From assembly GCA_964641665.1 (NCBI GenBank), contig CAZXKO010000067.1, positions 1 through 64,000 on the forward strand: a stretch of DNA of 64,000 bases, read 5' to 3'. Positions 17,501-24,941 of this stretch are shown here, in pieces (within the stretch, counting starts at the first letter, position 1; every line of letters starts with the position of its first letter). The notes below the pieces were generated by a model, which was not told where the DNA came from, ran no database searches, and worked only from the letters and a program-made list of their open reading frames with translations. The position numbers and the translations under genes were made by a program. The stretch comes from Gp1-AA133 sp964641665 (GTDB lineage Bacteria > Acidobacteriota > Terriglobia > Terriglobales > Acidobacteriaceae).

Positions 17501-19018
17501 TTGTCGAGTTTGAAGAAGCATCGTGGACACGCGCTGAATTGGTATGACACTCGCACACTGGAACCGCTGGCCCCGCTTCTTGTCTCTTCCGTGGACAGTG
17601 GCAACTTGCTGGCTTCGCTGTGGACGTTGCAACAAGGCTGCCTGGCCAGGTTGCGCCAGCCGGTGTTGCAGCCGTGTTTGTCGGAAGGCTTTCTGGACTA
17701 TCTCCGGATGCTGAGGGAGGCTCGTGCGGTTCCGCGAAAGCTTCTCTCCAGATGCGAGAAGCAGCACGCCACCGACAACTGGCTGCAATCGATGCTCAGC
17801 GTGCCCGAAACAGCCTTTGAACAGAACACGCAAGGCCCCGGCAAGAACAAGGTTGGACCTCAGGCAGGATGGTTTGCAGCGGAGGCCAAGTCGCGGCTGC
17901 GTAACATTCAACAGACAGCGAGCGATTATGCCCCCTGGTATTCGCTTGAATTTGCAGCACTGCGAGAGGACTCCACTCTCAACCTCCCATTGATGGACAG
18001 CATCGCCCTCGAACAATTGCCGGAATTCATCAACAAGCTTGTCAGCAAGCTGAATTGGGCGGTCCAGTCGATGCCGCAGGACCAGCGAAGCTTGCACGAA
18101 CGATTTCGCGACCAGCTTCTTGCAGCGCAGGGGAACGCAGAGCGGCTGATCGCGGACCTTCGTATGATCGCAACAATGGCGGGAAAGCTCGCTGATGAAA
18201 TGGACTTCAAGTTTCTGCTCAATGGCCACCGCAAACTGGTGTCGGTCGGCTTCGACACAGAACAAGACCATCTTCACGATGCCTGTTATGACCTGCTGGC
18301 CACCGAATCTCGCACCGCGGTCTTTGTCGCCATTGCCAAGGAAGACGTCCCGCAAGAAAGCTGGTTCCTGCTTGGCCGGGCACATACCCTGGACGGCGGG
18401 CGGCCGGTTTTGCTGGCGTGGACGGGAACCATGTTTGAGTATCTGATGCCCTCACTTTGGATGCGTTCTTACTCCAATACTCTCCTGGAACGCTCGCGGG
18501 CCGCCGTCGTGCACTCGCAGCAGATATACGCTGAGCGAAAGGGTGTTCCCTGGGGGATTTCCGAGTCTGCCTACTACAAGTTGGACGAGTGCGGGAACTA
18601 CCAGTATTCAGCGTTCGGCCTTCCCCATCTGGCGCTGCGCAAGCCCGAGAACAATGCGCTGGTCATCTCGCCGTATTCGACATTTCTCGCGCTGAATGAG
18701 GATCCAGCGGGAGCGGTCAGCAATCTGCGTCGTATGGCGGACATGGGGTGGTTCGGAAGTTATGGCTTCTACGAAGCGGCGGATTTTACTTCCGGACGGC
18801 GCAGGTTCTGGCAACGTCGCTATCAACTGGTGCGGTGCTGGATGGTCCACCACCAGGGAATGAGCCTGCTGGCGCTGGCGAATTTCCTGCGCGACAACGT
18901 CGTGCAGGAATGGTTCCATGCGGAACGGCGTGTGCAAGCGACCGAGTTGCTCTTGCACGAGAAACCGGTGGCGCACGTCCGGCGGAGGGATCTGCCGCGG
19001 CGACTGGCGGTCGCGTAA
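14528..19018 (+). CDS. beta-1,2-glucan synthase-like protein (GT84 plus glucoamylase-like domain, no GH94)
   Basis: A 1496-residue membrane protein of the NdvB/ChvB type. Order: a helical N-terminal region, a membrane pair near residues 325-370 (ILTLVIIAAALLFL, then LILFSMLLLLLTS), and the GT84 glycosyltransferase core with MTLDADTELPRG near residue 541 and NRRKHRWLRGDWQ near 688. More membrane helices follow at about 735-840, and a C-terminal glucoamylase-like domain lies at about 1280-1480 (WFGSYGFYEAADF, then MVHHQGMSLLALANFL). Full-length NdvB is about 2800 residues and ends with a GH94 phosphorylase domain that sets chain length; here the gene stops just where GH94 should begin. It is co-transcribed with the upstream exporter. 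Confidence 0.83.
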   Translation: MPQNRHLEVIHADTGNLPEARQEPRGPQAVREKAEELARTLRWLPNSPASRTFAERCSLVAHAFKPILAALDVLPPKVPISDDFRWLYDNSRLLSTEVHSTARTLISRGKTPHVRTSLDAVMPRSLALAEGFLEAAAYDFSEQAFTSFVEEFQRTTVLKVSELWTLVSAVKLILLEQIATRSKGLLQDPGADSTGVAICVRSLRKVGEAPWRDVLEPLMVIDQILRQDPADCYSGMDRESRDLYRKKLTNIADHSDYSETEVAREALALAEAARLRQHPDVRTHQRESQVGFYLVDKGVSLLHRKVGFRPPLVQKIQGWWRRNPDELYLVGIEILTLVIIAAALLFLTDSSTSPELILFSMLLLLLTSSESAVQWMNHLVTSVLPSEILPKLDFSEGVPDDCVTMVAVPSLLLGEAQVRDLVVSLEVRFLGNHDPNICFALLTDLPDTREPAREDSPLVTLCGDLIRELNEKYARQGMGSFFLFHRHRVYNPRERSWMGWERKRGKLLDLNKLLRGQHDSFPLKVGDLAILPRVRFVMTLDADTELPRGTACRMIGALAHPLNQAVVDPEKKIVVAGYGILQPRVGISVQSTARSRLAAIYAGETGLDIYTRAVSDAYQDLYGEGIFTGKGIYEVDTVHRVLDRRFPDNALLSHDLIEGAYARAGLVSDIEIIEDYPSHYNAHNRRKHRWLRGDWQIAGWLLPRVPAESAERVPNPISFVSRWKIFDNLRRSLVEPSTFLLLVAGWFLGRRPWQWTLATICILFLPTWFRLAFNQVRAIVDFNSTVAREAFSDFYTANVTIFFTLIFLAHQTMLALDAVVRALLRRFVTHRRLLEWETAAEADLNVRRHTPVEVYLNWVPLLSIGLGLLVWAARPQALPAALAVLLLWACSKPVSAWLNRPPAAARNRTSAKDLAFLRRAGLQTWRYFAEFSTAEHNWLIPDNVQEQPAAIAARVSPTNIGMLLNARQVACEFGYLTVPEFCEQTSRTLATLSSLKKHRGHALNWYDTRTLEPLAPLLVSSVDSGNLLASLWTLQQGCLARLRQPVLQPCLSEGFLDYLRMLREARAVPRKLLSRCEKQHATDNWLQSMLSVPETAFEQNTQGPGKNKVGPQAGWFAAEAKSRLRNIQQTASDYAPWYSLEFAALREDSTLNLPLMDSIALEQLPEFINKLVSKLNWAVQSMPQDQRSLHERFRDQLLAAQGNAERLIADLRMIATMAGKLADEMDFKFLLNGHRKLVSVGFDTEQDHLHDACYDLLATESRTAVFVAIAKEDVPQESWFLLGRAHTLDGGRPVLLAWTGTMFEYLMPSLWMRSYSNTLLERSRAAVVHSQQIYAERKGVPWGISESAYYKLDECGNYQYSAFGLPHLALRKPENNALVISPYSTFLALNEDPAGAVSNLRRMADMGWFGSYGFYEAADFTSGRRRFWQRRYQLVRCWMVHHQGMSLLALANFLRDNVVQEWFHAERRVQATELLLHEKPVAHVRRRDLPRRLAVA

Positions 19019-19043
19019 GCACAAAGCTGACACCAGGGTCTCT

Positions 19044-20573
19044 CTACGGGTTGAAAATGGCCCGCGTTGCAGGATACACGCGCCGGTAAGACGCGTAGGC
19101 GATATTCATCACGCCGATCGCTGCCGATTGCGGCGCGGTTCTTTGGGCAACACGGACGATCGAATTGCAGGCATCATCCACGGTGGGCCAGATCTTGGCT
19201 CCGACTCCAGCGAGAATCGCAGCTCCGTAAGCGGCACCCTCCTCGGCCTCCACAACTTCGACCTCACGCCCGTAGACGTCAGCCTGAATCTGGCGCCAGA
19301 GTTGGGATCGGGCGCCGCCGCCGCCCAGCCGGATCCCTTTTACCGGCACCTGCATCTCTTCGAAAATTGTGAAGGTATCGCGCAGACTGAAGGCGACTCC
19401 TTCCAGGACGGCTCGAATCAGGTGAGCGCGCGTGTGCGAGGCTGTCAGTCCGACGAGGGCTCCACGGGCATTGGCGTCGAGATGCGGGGTGCGCTCGCCC
19501 ATGAGATACGGAGTCCACAGCAGGCCGTCAGACCCTGGGAGCACGGTCGCTGCCTCACCCGTCAACCGCTCGTAGGGGTCGCGCCCGTCATCCACACCCG
19601 CTCCAAATTGGTCGCGGAACCAACGAAGCGAGAGCCCGGCCGCTTGTGTGACGCCCATGACGTGCCACCTTCCGGGCACGGCGTGACAAAACGTGTGTAT
19701 ACGACCTTTGGGGTCGAGGGCAGGACGATCGGTGGACGCGAACACGACGCCCGAGGTGCCAATGGTCGCACTCACCGCCCCGGCGGCGACAATCCCCATG
19801 CCCGTCGCGCCCGCTGCCTGATCGCCGGCACCGGCTACCACCGGCGTGCCAATCTTCAGCCCGGTTGCAGCTGCTCCTTCGGCAGAAACCTTGCCACACA
19901 CATCGGGGGACTCGTAAAGGGCGGGCAGCAAGCGGTCATCAATTTCCGCAGCCTCTAAGACCTCCCGGGACCAGCGGCGATGAGCGACATCGAGCATCAG
20001 CGTGCCCGAGGCATCGGCCATGTCGATAGCCCGATCACCCGTTAGACGAAAGCGGACGTAGTCTTTGGGCAGCATCACAGAATTGACACGCTGCCAATTC
20101 TCAGGCTCGTTCTCCCGCACCCAGAGAAACTTGGTGAGAGTGAAGTTCGGCAGTGCCGGGTTGCAGGTGAGCTGAATCAGCTGCTCGGCACCGATTTTCG
20201 CCGTGAGTTCGCGGCATTGCGGCTCCGTGCGCACGTCGCACCAGATCAGGGCAGGGCGCACGATTTGGGAACGCTCATCGAGCATCACCGCGCCATGCAT
20301 CTGACCAGAGAAGCCAACGCAGGTGATGGCGTCTCCGGCCAAGCTCGACTTGGCCAATGCGTGCCGCACGGCCAAACCGCAAGCCCGCCACCAATCCTCG
20401 GGGCGTTGTTCGGCCCAGCCAATTTTCGGGGAACTGAAAGGCTCGTGCTCTTCCGTTGCGGAGGAGATCACCCGGCCATGCTCGTCGATGATGAGCGCCC
20501 GAGTACCGCCGGTGCCGACATCGATGCCGAGTACGTAAATGCTGTGTCTCCCTATTGGTCTGTACCACGCCAC
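19044..20573 (-). CDS. xylB: xylulokinase (FGGY family)
   Basis: A full-length sugar kinase that phosphorylates D-xylulose to xylulose 5-phosphate for the pentose phosphate pathway. It shows the N-terminal phosphate loop (VLGIDVGTGGTRALIID), GFSGQMHG, the catalytic Asp region GAGDQAAGATG and the C-terminal GGGARSQLWRQI. The reading opens with GTG 20573, but homology begins at residue 12 (IYVLGIDVG). A GGGAGA motif lies just upstream of an ATT codon at 20540, so the true start may be that rare codon. A LacI-type gene lies immediately upstream in the same direction, and it probably controls this gene. Confidence 0.88.
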   Translation of the reverse strand: MAWYRPIGRHSIYVLGIDVGTGGTRALIIDEHGRVISSATEEHEPFSSPKIGWAEQRPEDWWRACGLAVRHALAKSSLAGDAITCVGFSGQMHGAVMLDERSQIVRPALIWCDVRTEPQCRELTAKIGAEQLIQLTCNPALPNFTLTKFLWVRENEPENWQRVNSVMLPKDYVRFRLTGDRAIDMADASGTLMLDVAHRRWSREVLEAAEIDDRLLPALYESPDVCGKVSAEGAAATGLKIGTPVVAGAGDQAAGATGMGIVAAGAVSATIGTSGVVFASTDRPALDPKGRIHTFCHAVPGRWHVMGVTQAAGLSLRWFRDQFGAGVDDGRDPYERLTGEAATVLPGSDGLLWTPYLMGERTPHLDANARGALVGLTASHTRAHLIRAVLEGVAFSLRDTFTIFEEMQVPVKGIRLGGGGARSQLWRQIQADVYGREVEVVEAEEGAAYGAAILAGVGAKIWPTVDDACNSIVRVAQRTAPQSAAIGVMNIAYASYRRVYPATRAIFNP

Positions 20574-20602
20574 GCAACGCGTTGGTGGCAGTGGGCCGGA
20601 AA

Positions 20603-21640
20603 TCAGGCTCGTCGCTTCGCGGTGGATTCCCGGATCACCAGTTCCGGCTCGATTGCAATCTCGCTGGGGTATTCCCCGCCGCCTTCAATACGCTCGAGTA
20701 GAGTCTGGGCGGCGATGCTGCCCATGCGGGTCAGGGGCTGCCGCACCGTTGTCAGACTGGGAGTGTTGTAGGCCGCGCCCTGGATGTCATCGAACCCAAC
20801 TACCGAGACGTCGTAGGGGACACGTACGCCCTCCTCCTGAAACGCACGGATGGCGCCGATCGCCGAGAGATCGTTGTAGGCGAACAGGGCCGAAAATGGG
20901 ACCTTGCGTTCGAGGAGCTTCTTGGCGTACGGATAGCCGACCTGTGGGGTGGGGTCGTCAATGTCGATTTGCACGGTGAGTTCGGGCTTGACCGTAATTC
21001 CCAACTCTTGTGCAACCTGGCAGTTCGCCGTCCACCGGTCTTCGGAGTCCGAGCTGTCCGGCTGACCCTTCATGAAGGCGATCTCCTTGTGCCCCAAATC
21101 TTGCAGATGCGACAGTGCGATCCGCGCTGCACGGTGATGATCCAACACAATGTTGGTTACACCGGGAAAGGGCCTGTGTCCCGCGACCGCAACGGTTGGC
21201 AGGGAAGGCGCTTCGCGCAACAGCATATCGACGGTGATAAACCCCTCAACGCCGCGCTCGAGGAGAATCTGAGCATAGCGATCCAGGAGCTCGGGATTGT
21301 GCCGGTGCACCACGGTGAGAAAGAAGTAGTTCTTCTGCCGGAGATACTGCTCGATGCCGCTGATTACGAGCGATCCATACGCGTCGCCGATTTCCTCAAC
21401 GATCACACCGATGGTGTAGGTGCGTTTCTTGCGTAGTGATTGCGCGAAAAAATTCGGACGGTACTTCAGCTCACGCGCCGCTTCAAGAACACGATTCTTG
21501 GTGTGCTGCGGAATGGAGCGAGACGAAGGAGCATTGTTCAGAACCGCCGAGACCGTGCCGGGAGTCAGTCCGACGTGCTCTGCGACAGCTTTCAGAGTGA
21601 CAACGGACGATTTTTTGGCCCTGGGTTTCCTATTCTTCAT
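20603..21640 (-). CDS. LacI-family transcriptional regulator
   Basis: A 345-residue repressor. The N-terminal helix-turn-helix and hinge are clear (VTLKAVAEHVGLTPGTVSAV, then RPNFFAQSLRKKRTYTIGVI), and a periplasmic-binding-like sugar-sensing domain fills the rest (VVGFDDIQGAAYNTPSLTTV). I chose ATG 21640, preceded by AAGAGG, over an upstream start at 21676. It lies 30 bases upstream of xylB in the same direction, so it probably senses xylose or a related sugar and autoregulates the pair. Confidence 0.86.
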   Translation of the reverse strand: MKNRKPRAKKSSVVTLKAVAEHVGLTPGTVSAVLNNAPSSRSIPQHTKNRVLEAARELKYRPNFFAQSLRKKRTYTIGVIVEEIGDAYGSLVISGIEQYLRQKNYFFLTVVHRHNPELLDRYAQILLERGVEGFITVDMLLREAPSLPTVAVAGHRPFPGVTNIVLDHHRAARIALSHLQDLGHKEIAFMKGQPDSSDSEDRWTANCQVAQELGITVKPELTVQIDIDDPTPQVGYPYAKKLLERKVPFSALFAYNDLSAIGAIRAFQEEGVRVPYDVSVVGFDDIQGAAYNTPSLTTVRQPLTRMGSIAAQTLLERIEGGGEYPSEIAIEPELVIRESTAKRRA

Positions 21641-21740
21641 GCGCCTCTTGTTTGCTGCTCCCGACCTTCGACGCAAGCCTATGCGAATCGCTACAGCCGT
21701 CGAATTCTACACGAAAGCGAAGAAGGCGAGCCCCGCCAAA

Positions 21741-22904
21741 TTACGGGGAGGGCGGGCTCTGTCCCGGCGGCGGGGCCGGAGGCGCGAACTTGGCCGCATC
21801 GATGGGGACGTTCTGTTCGACTTTATCTACCTGGATCGTGAAGCGGCCGCTCGGACGGGCAATGGTCCAATGGTAGGGGATCTTCACGCCGCCAGAGTCG
21901 CGGTAATCCGCATAGTCCACCTGCGTCGGGTTCAGGCCGAGAGCGGAGTCCCCATACCGGACCATCCGGACCAGGAGACCTGACTTATCGAAATAGAGTT
22001 TTACCGGCGGCTTGCCCTGGCGCAGGCCGCGTATCACGGTGAGATCCTGGGCCCCAACTTTTTCGGAAGGGGCGACGCGCAGTTCACTGAAGATTTCCTT
22101 CAAGTGGACAGGAAAGTAGAGGTCGGCGTCGAGGCGAGCGGCGTCGATTTCGGTGGGGCCCATCGGCCGCGACGGCCGTCCAGGATTGCCCAGCCACCCG
22201 CTGCGGCCGTCGAAAGCGGTGATACTGTCGCCACCGGGCAAATGCAGGATTGAGACGCGCTTATCCGGGCCTTGGGCGTAGATCTCGATTGGAATCTGCC
22301 TGCCACCCATACTGGCGTTGCCCTTCTCCACTCGGCTCGAAACCTTTTGGACCGCACTCGCGCCGCCCACGGCTGCCAGATACTTCTCCAGAATTGGATC
22401 GACAGGTTGGCTGGCCTCGTTCGATTCATCGGGCGACTCGCTGGGCTCGCCGTGCTCCATGGCTGCAGTCGTCGGTGCCTGATCTTCACTGGCGATCGCC
22501 GGAATGCTCACCGGATGGGCGCTGCCGCGATGGCAGGTGTTACAAGTCACCTCCCGATGGCCCTCGAAATTATCCTTGTCGATCGCAAGCATCATCTGGA
22601 TCATCTTTCGGGCGGCCTCTTTCGGCTTCTTATCGTCCTTTTCGAACGCCCGTTCCACGTGGCAGAACTCGCACTCCACCCCCAGGGATGCCGAAATGAA
22701 CTGCATCGAAGGAATCAGTTGGTCGGCGGGCAGGCCCTTCAGGACCTTGATGTTCTTGAAAACCTGTTCCGTCGTCTTGGGCTCTTCCGCGCGCGGCGCG
22801 CTTTGCGCCTGGCCGAGCGCACCGGTTCCGAGCGCCAGCAGAATCACCACCGCCGCCACCTCCTGAAATGCCCCACCTCGAATAGATCTCGTGCTCTGTT
22901 TCAT
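21741..22904 (-). CDS. dihaem c-type cytochrome fused to a LolA-like C-terminal region
   Basis: A 387-residue exported protein. After the signal peptide (residues about 15-33, ending ALGQA) there is a reaction-centre-cytochrome-type module with two haem sites, CEFCH near residue 79 and CNTCH near residue 122, each with a helix carrying Met (MQFISASLG, MIQMMLAIDK). Residues about 170-380 are a beta-rich region (EKYLAAVGGASAVQKV onward) resembling outer-membrane lipoprotein carriers of the LolA/LppX type. It ends in a proline-rich tail. Probably a periplasmic electron carrier; partners are not in the window. Confidence 0.72.
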   Translation of the reverse strand: MKQSTRSIRGGAFQEVAAVVILLALGTGALGQAQSAPRAEEPKTTEQVFKNIKVLKGLPADQLIPSMQFISASLGVECEFCHVERAFEKDDKKPKEAARKMIQMMLAIDKDNFEGHREVTCNTCHRGSAHPVSIPAIASEDQAPTTAAMEHGEPSESPDESNEASQPVDPILEKYLAAVGGASAVQKVSSRVEKGNASMGGRQIPIEIYAQGPDKRVSILHLPGGDSITAFDGRSGWLGNPGRPSRPMGPTEIDAARLDADLYFPVHLKEIFSELRVAPSEKVGAQDLTVIRGLRQGKPPVKLYFDKSGLLVRMVRYGDSALGLNPTQVDYADYRDSGGVKIPYHWTIARPSGRFTIQVDKVEQNVPIDAAKFAPPAPPPGQSPPSP

Positions 22905-22951
22905 ATAGGCCGTTCCTGTTCGAAATTGAAGTGCGAAGTCTAGCAGACTGA

Positions 22952-24733
22952 TTATCTTTCCTGCTCATGAGCCGCTGGGGTGGGCGCATTCGCCGGGGGA
23001 AGGGGAGTCTTGCTCTCGATTCCCTTACCCTCCACGATTGTGTAAATGAAGTCTGCGGGGACGCCGTGGAGAATTTCGCTTTCTCCGTTTGGCCAACGCA
23101 CCGTGACCTCGTCGATTTTCTGGTTTTTCTCCAGACCGAAATGGAGCCTGAGATCGCTCTGCGAGATATAACTGGAGCCGCCCTTCACCTCGCTGAATTG
23201 CGTCAGTTTACCCGCGCGGATCGTCACGCGGGCCCCGATCGCGAGTCGATTGCTCCTGGTTCCCAACAACTTGAACAGCACGCGGTGGTTGCCGTTCTGG
23301 CAATGATTTAACAGCAACGAGGGAGGCTCACCTACGTTGAGGGTCACCACATCCACGCAACCATCGTTGTTGATGTCGCCAAAGGCGGCACCACGTCGCG
23401 ACCGGAGTGGCACATCCTTCAGGCCAACGGAAGCCGCAACCTCCTCGAAGGTCCCGTTGTGTTTGTTTCTGAACAGCAGGATGGGTTGTTTGAAATGGGC
23501 GGCGTTGGGGATGGTGTCCACCTGCGGGTAGACATGCCCGTTCGCCACGAAGATATCGAGCCAGCCGCTGTTGTCCATGTCAAAGAAACCGGTGCCCCAG
23601 CCCACGTACGGATGACTGGGCTGCGCGATCTGCGAATTCCAGCTGACGTCGGCGAATCCGTCGGTGCCGTTGTTGCGGTAGAGCGTGTCGGACTGATCCA
23701 CAAACTCTGTCACGAAAATATCCAGGCGGCCATCGTGGTCGTAGTCCCCCATATCGACACCCATCGAGCCCAGTTCCTGTCCGTCGCCGTTGAGGTCTGC
23801 CCCCATCATCAGCCCGACCTCCTCGAAGGTGTCGTCGTGCTTGTTGCGATAGAGATAGTTCGGACCGGCATCGTTGGCAACGTACAGGTCGGGCCAGCCG
23901 TCGTTGTCGAAATCCCCCCAAACCACGCCCATGCCGTAGTAGTGATGTGGATCGTCGACCCCGGCTTTCTTCGAAACGTCCTCGAAGGTACCGTCGCCGC
24001 GGTTGTGAAAGAGGAAGTCCGACTCTCCCTGCATGCCCCATGGCCCGCACTGCACCAGCACTCCGCGAAAGCGGCAGAATTTCTCGTCGCTGCCGAGTTC
24101 GGGTAGTTTGTTCATGTCGACGTGCACATAGCGCGAGACGAACAAATCCACGTGGCCATCCCGGTCATAGTCGCCCCAGGCCGCCCCCAGGCTCAGTCCT
24201 CCTACAGCGACCCCTGCCTTTTCAGTCACGTCTTCAAACCTGCAATTGCCCAGGTTGTGATAGAGCGCGTTCCCGTTGTAGCCCGTCACGTAGATGTCGG
24301 GAAGACCATCGTTGTCGTAGTCCGCGACGGCGACGCCCATGCCCCACCCTTTGCGAGTCAAGCCCGCCTCCTTCGTGATGTCTGAGAACTTGAGGTCGGC
24401 GCCCTGGTGGTAGAGGGTCACCATGGGATCGCCACCCTGTTTGCGGTAGCGGTCAACGTTGGAACCGTTGACCGCGATGATGTCCAGTCTGCCATCGTTG
24501 TCGCAGTCGATCAGGCCGATGCCTCCGCTCACCGACTCGATGATGTAGCGCTTGTCGGGGGAAGAAATGTGCGGGACGGTTAGACCAGCCTGCTGGGCAA
24601 TGTCTTCGAAATGGGGTAGTGGAAGGGGAGCCGCCTGTTCTCCGGGGACGGATTTCTGGGCGGTTGGACCTGGTGCAGACTGCGCAAATGCAAGAGATGT
24701 CGAGAGAAAGCCCAGAAGAAGGAGGGTACGCAT
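22952..24733 (-). CDS. CRTAC1-family FG-GAP protein with ASPIC/UnbV domain
   Basis: A 593-residue secreted protein with a signal peptide (MRTLLLLGFLSTSLAFAQ). It has a long run of FG-GAP/VCBS calcium-binding repeats: LIDCDNDGRLDIIAVNG, VADYDNDGLPDIYVTGYNG, WGDYDRDGHVDLFVSRY and others, forming a beta-propeller. The C-terminal ASPIC/UnbV domain includes VTVRWPNGE. Such proteins are abundant in Acidobacteria and have no proven function. The stop is 47 bases before the cytochrome start, in the same direction, so the two may be co-expressed. Confidence 0.82.
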   Translation of the reverse strand: MRTLLLLGFLSTSLAFAQSAPGPTAQKSVPGEQAAPLPLPHFEDIAQQAGLTVPHISSPDKRYIIESVSGGIGLIDCDNDGRLDIIAVNGSNVDRYRKQGGDPMVTLYHQGADLKFSDITKEAGLTRKGWGMGVAVADYDNDGLPDIYVTGYNGNALYHNLGNCRFEDVTEKAGVAVGGLSLGAAWGDYDRDGHVDLFVSRYVHVDMNKLPELGSDEKFCRFRGVLVQCGPWGMQGESDFLFHNRGDGTFEDVSKKAGVDDPHHYYGMGVVWGDFDNDGWPDLYVANDAGPNYLYRNKHDDTFEEVGLMMGADLNGDGQELGSMGVDMGDYDHDGRLDIFVTEFVDQSDTLYRNNGTDGFADVSWNSQIAQPSHPYVGWGTGFFDMDNSGWLDIFVANGHVYPQVDTIPNAAHFKQPILLFRNKHNGTFEEVAASVGLKDVPLRSRRGAAFGDINNDGCVDVVTLNVGEPPSLLLNHCQNGNHRVLFKLLGTRSNRLAIGARVTIRAGKLTQFSEVKGGSSYISQSDLRLHFGLEKNQKIDEVTVRWPNGESEILHGVPADFIYTIVEGKGIESKTPLPPANAPTPAAHEQER

Positions 24734-24941
24734 AGGACTGGAAGTCCCCGATTATAGCCCACGCGACCCGCGCTTCTGACGCCCAGAGGGCAGCCCGGAA
24801 AGCGATTTCGACGAGACTGCCCGGTGAATAATTCCGCTAGTAGAAAAACGATTTTGCTGGCAGAATAACCTCCCGCACAGAACTCGAGATCCGGAAGGGG
24901 TCCCTTTGACCGTAGGCCAGCCGAGTTGCTTGGGAGGATGT

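Noticed and set aside
17483..18385. 300-codon minus-strand open frame
   Set aside because: Antisense to the glucan synthase-like gene; no family similarity.
21700..21760. GC-rich inverted repeat after the cytochrome stop
   Set aside because: The arms pair only with a bulge and no T run follows, so I do not call it a terminator.
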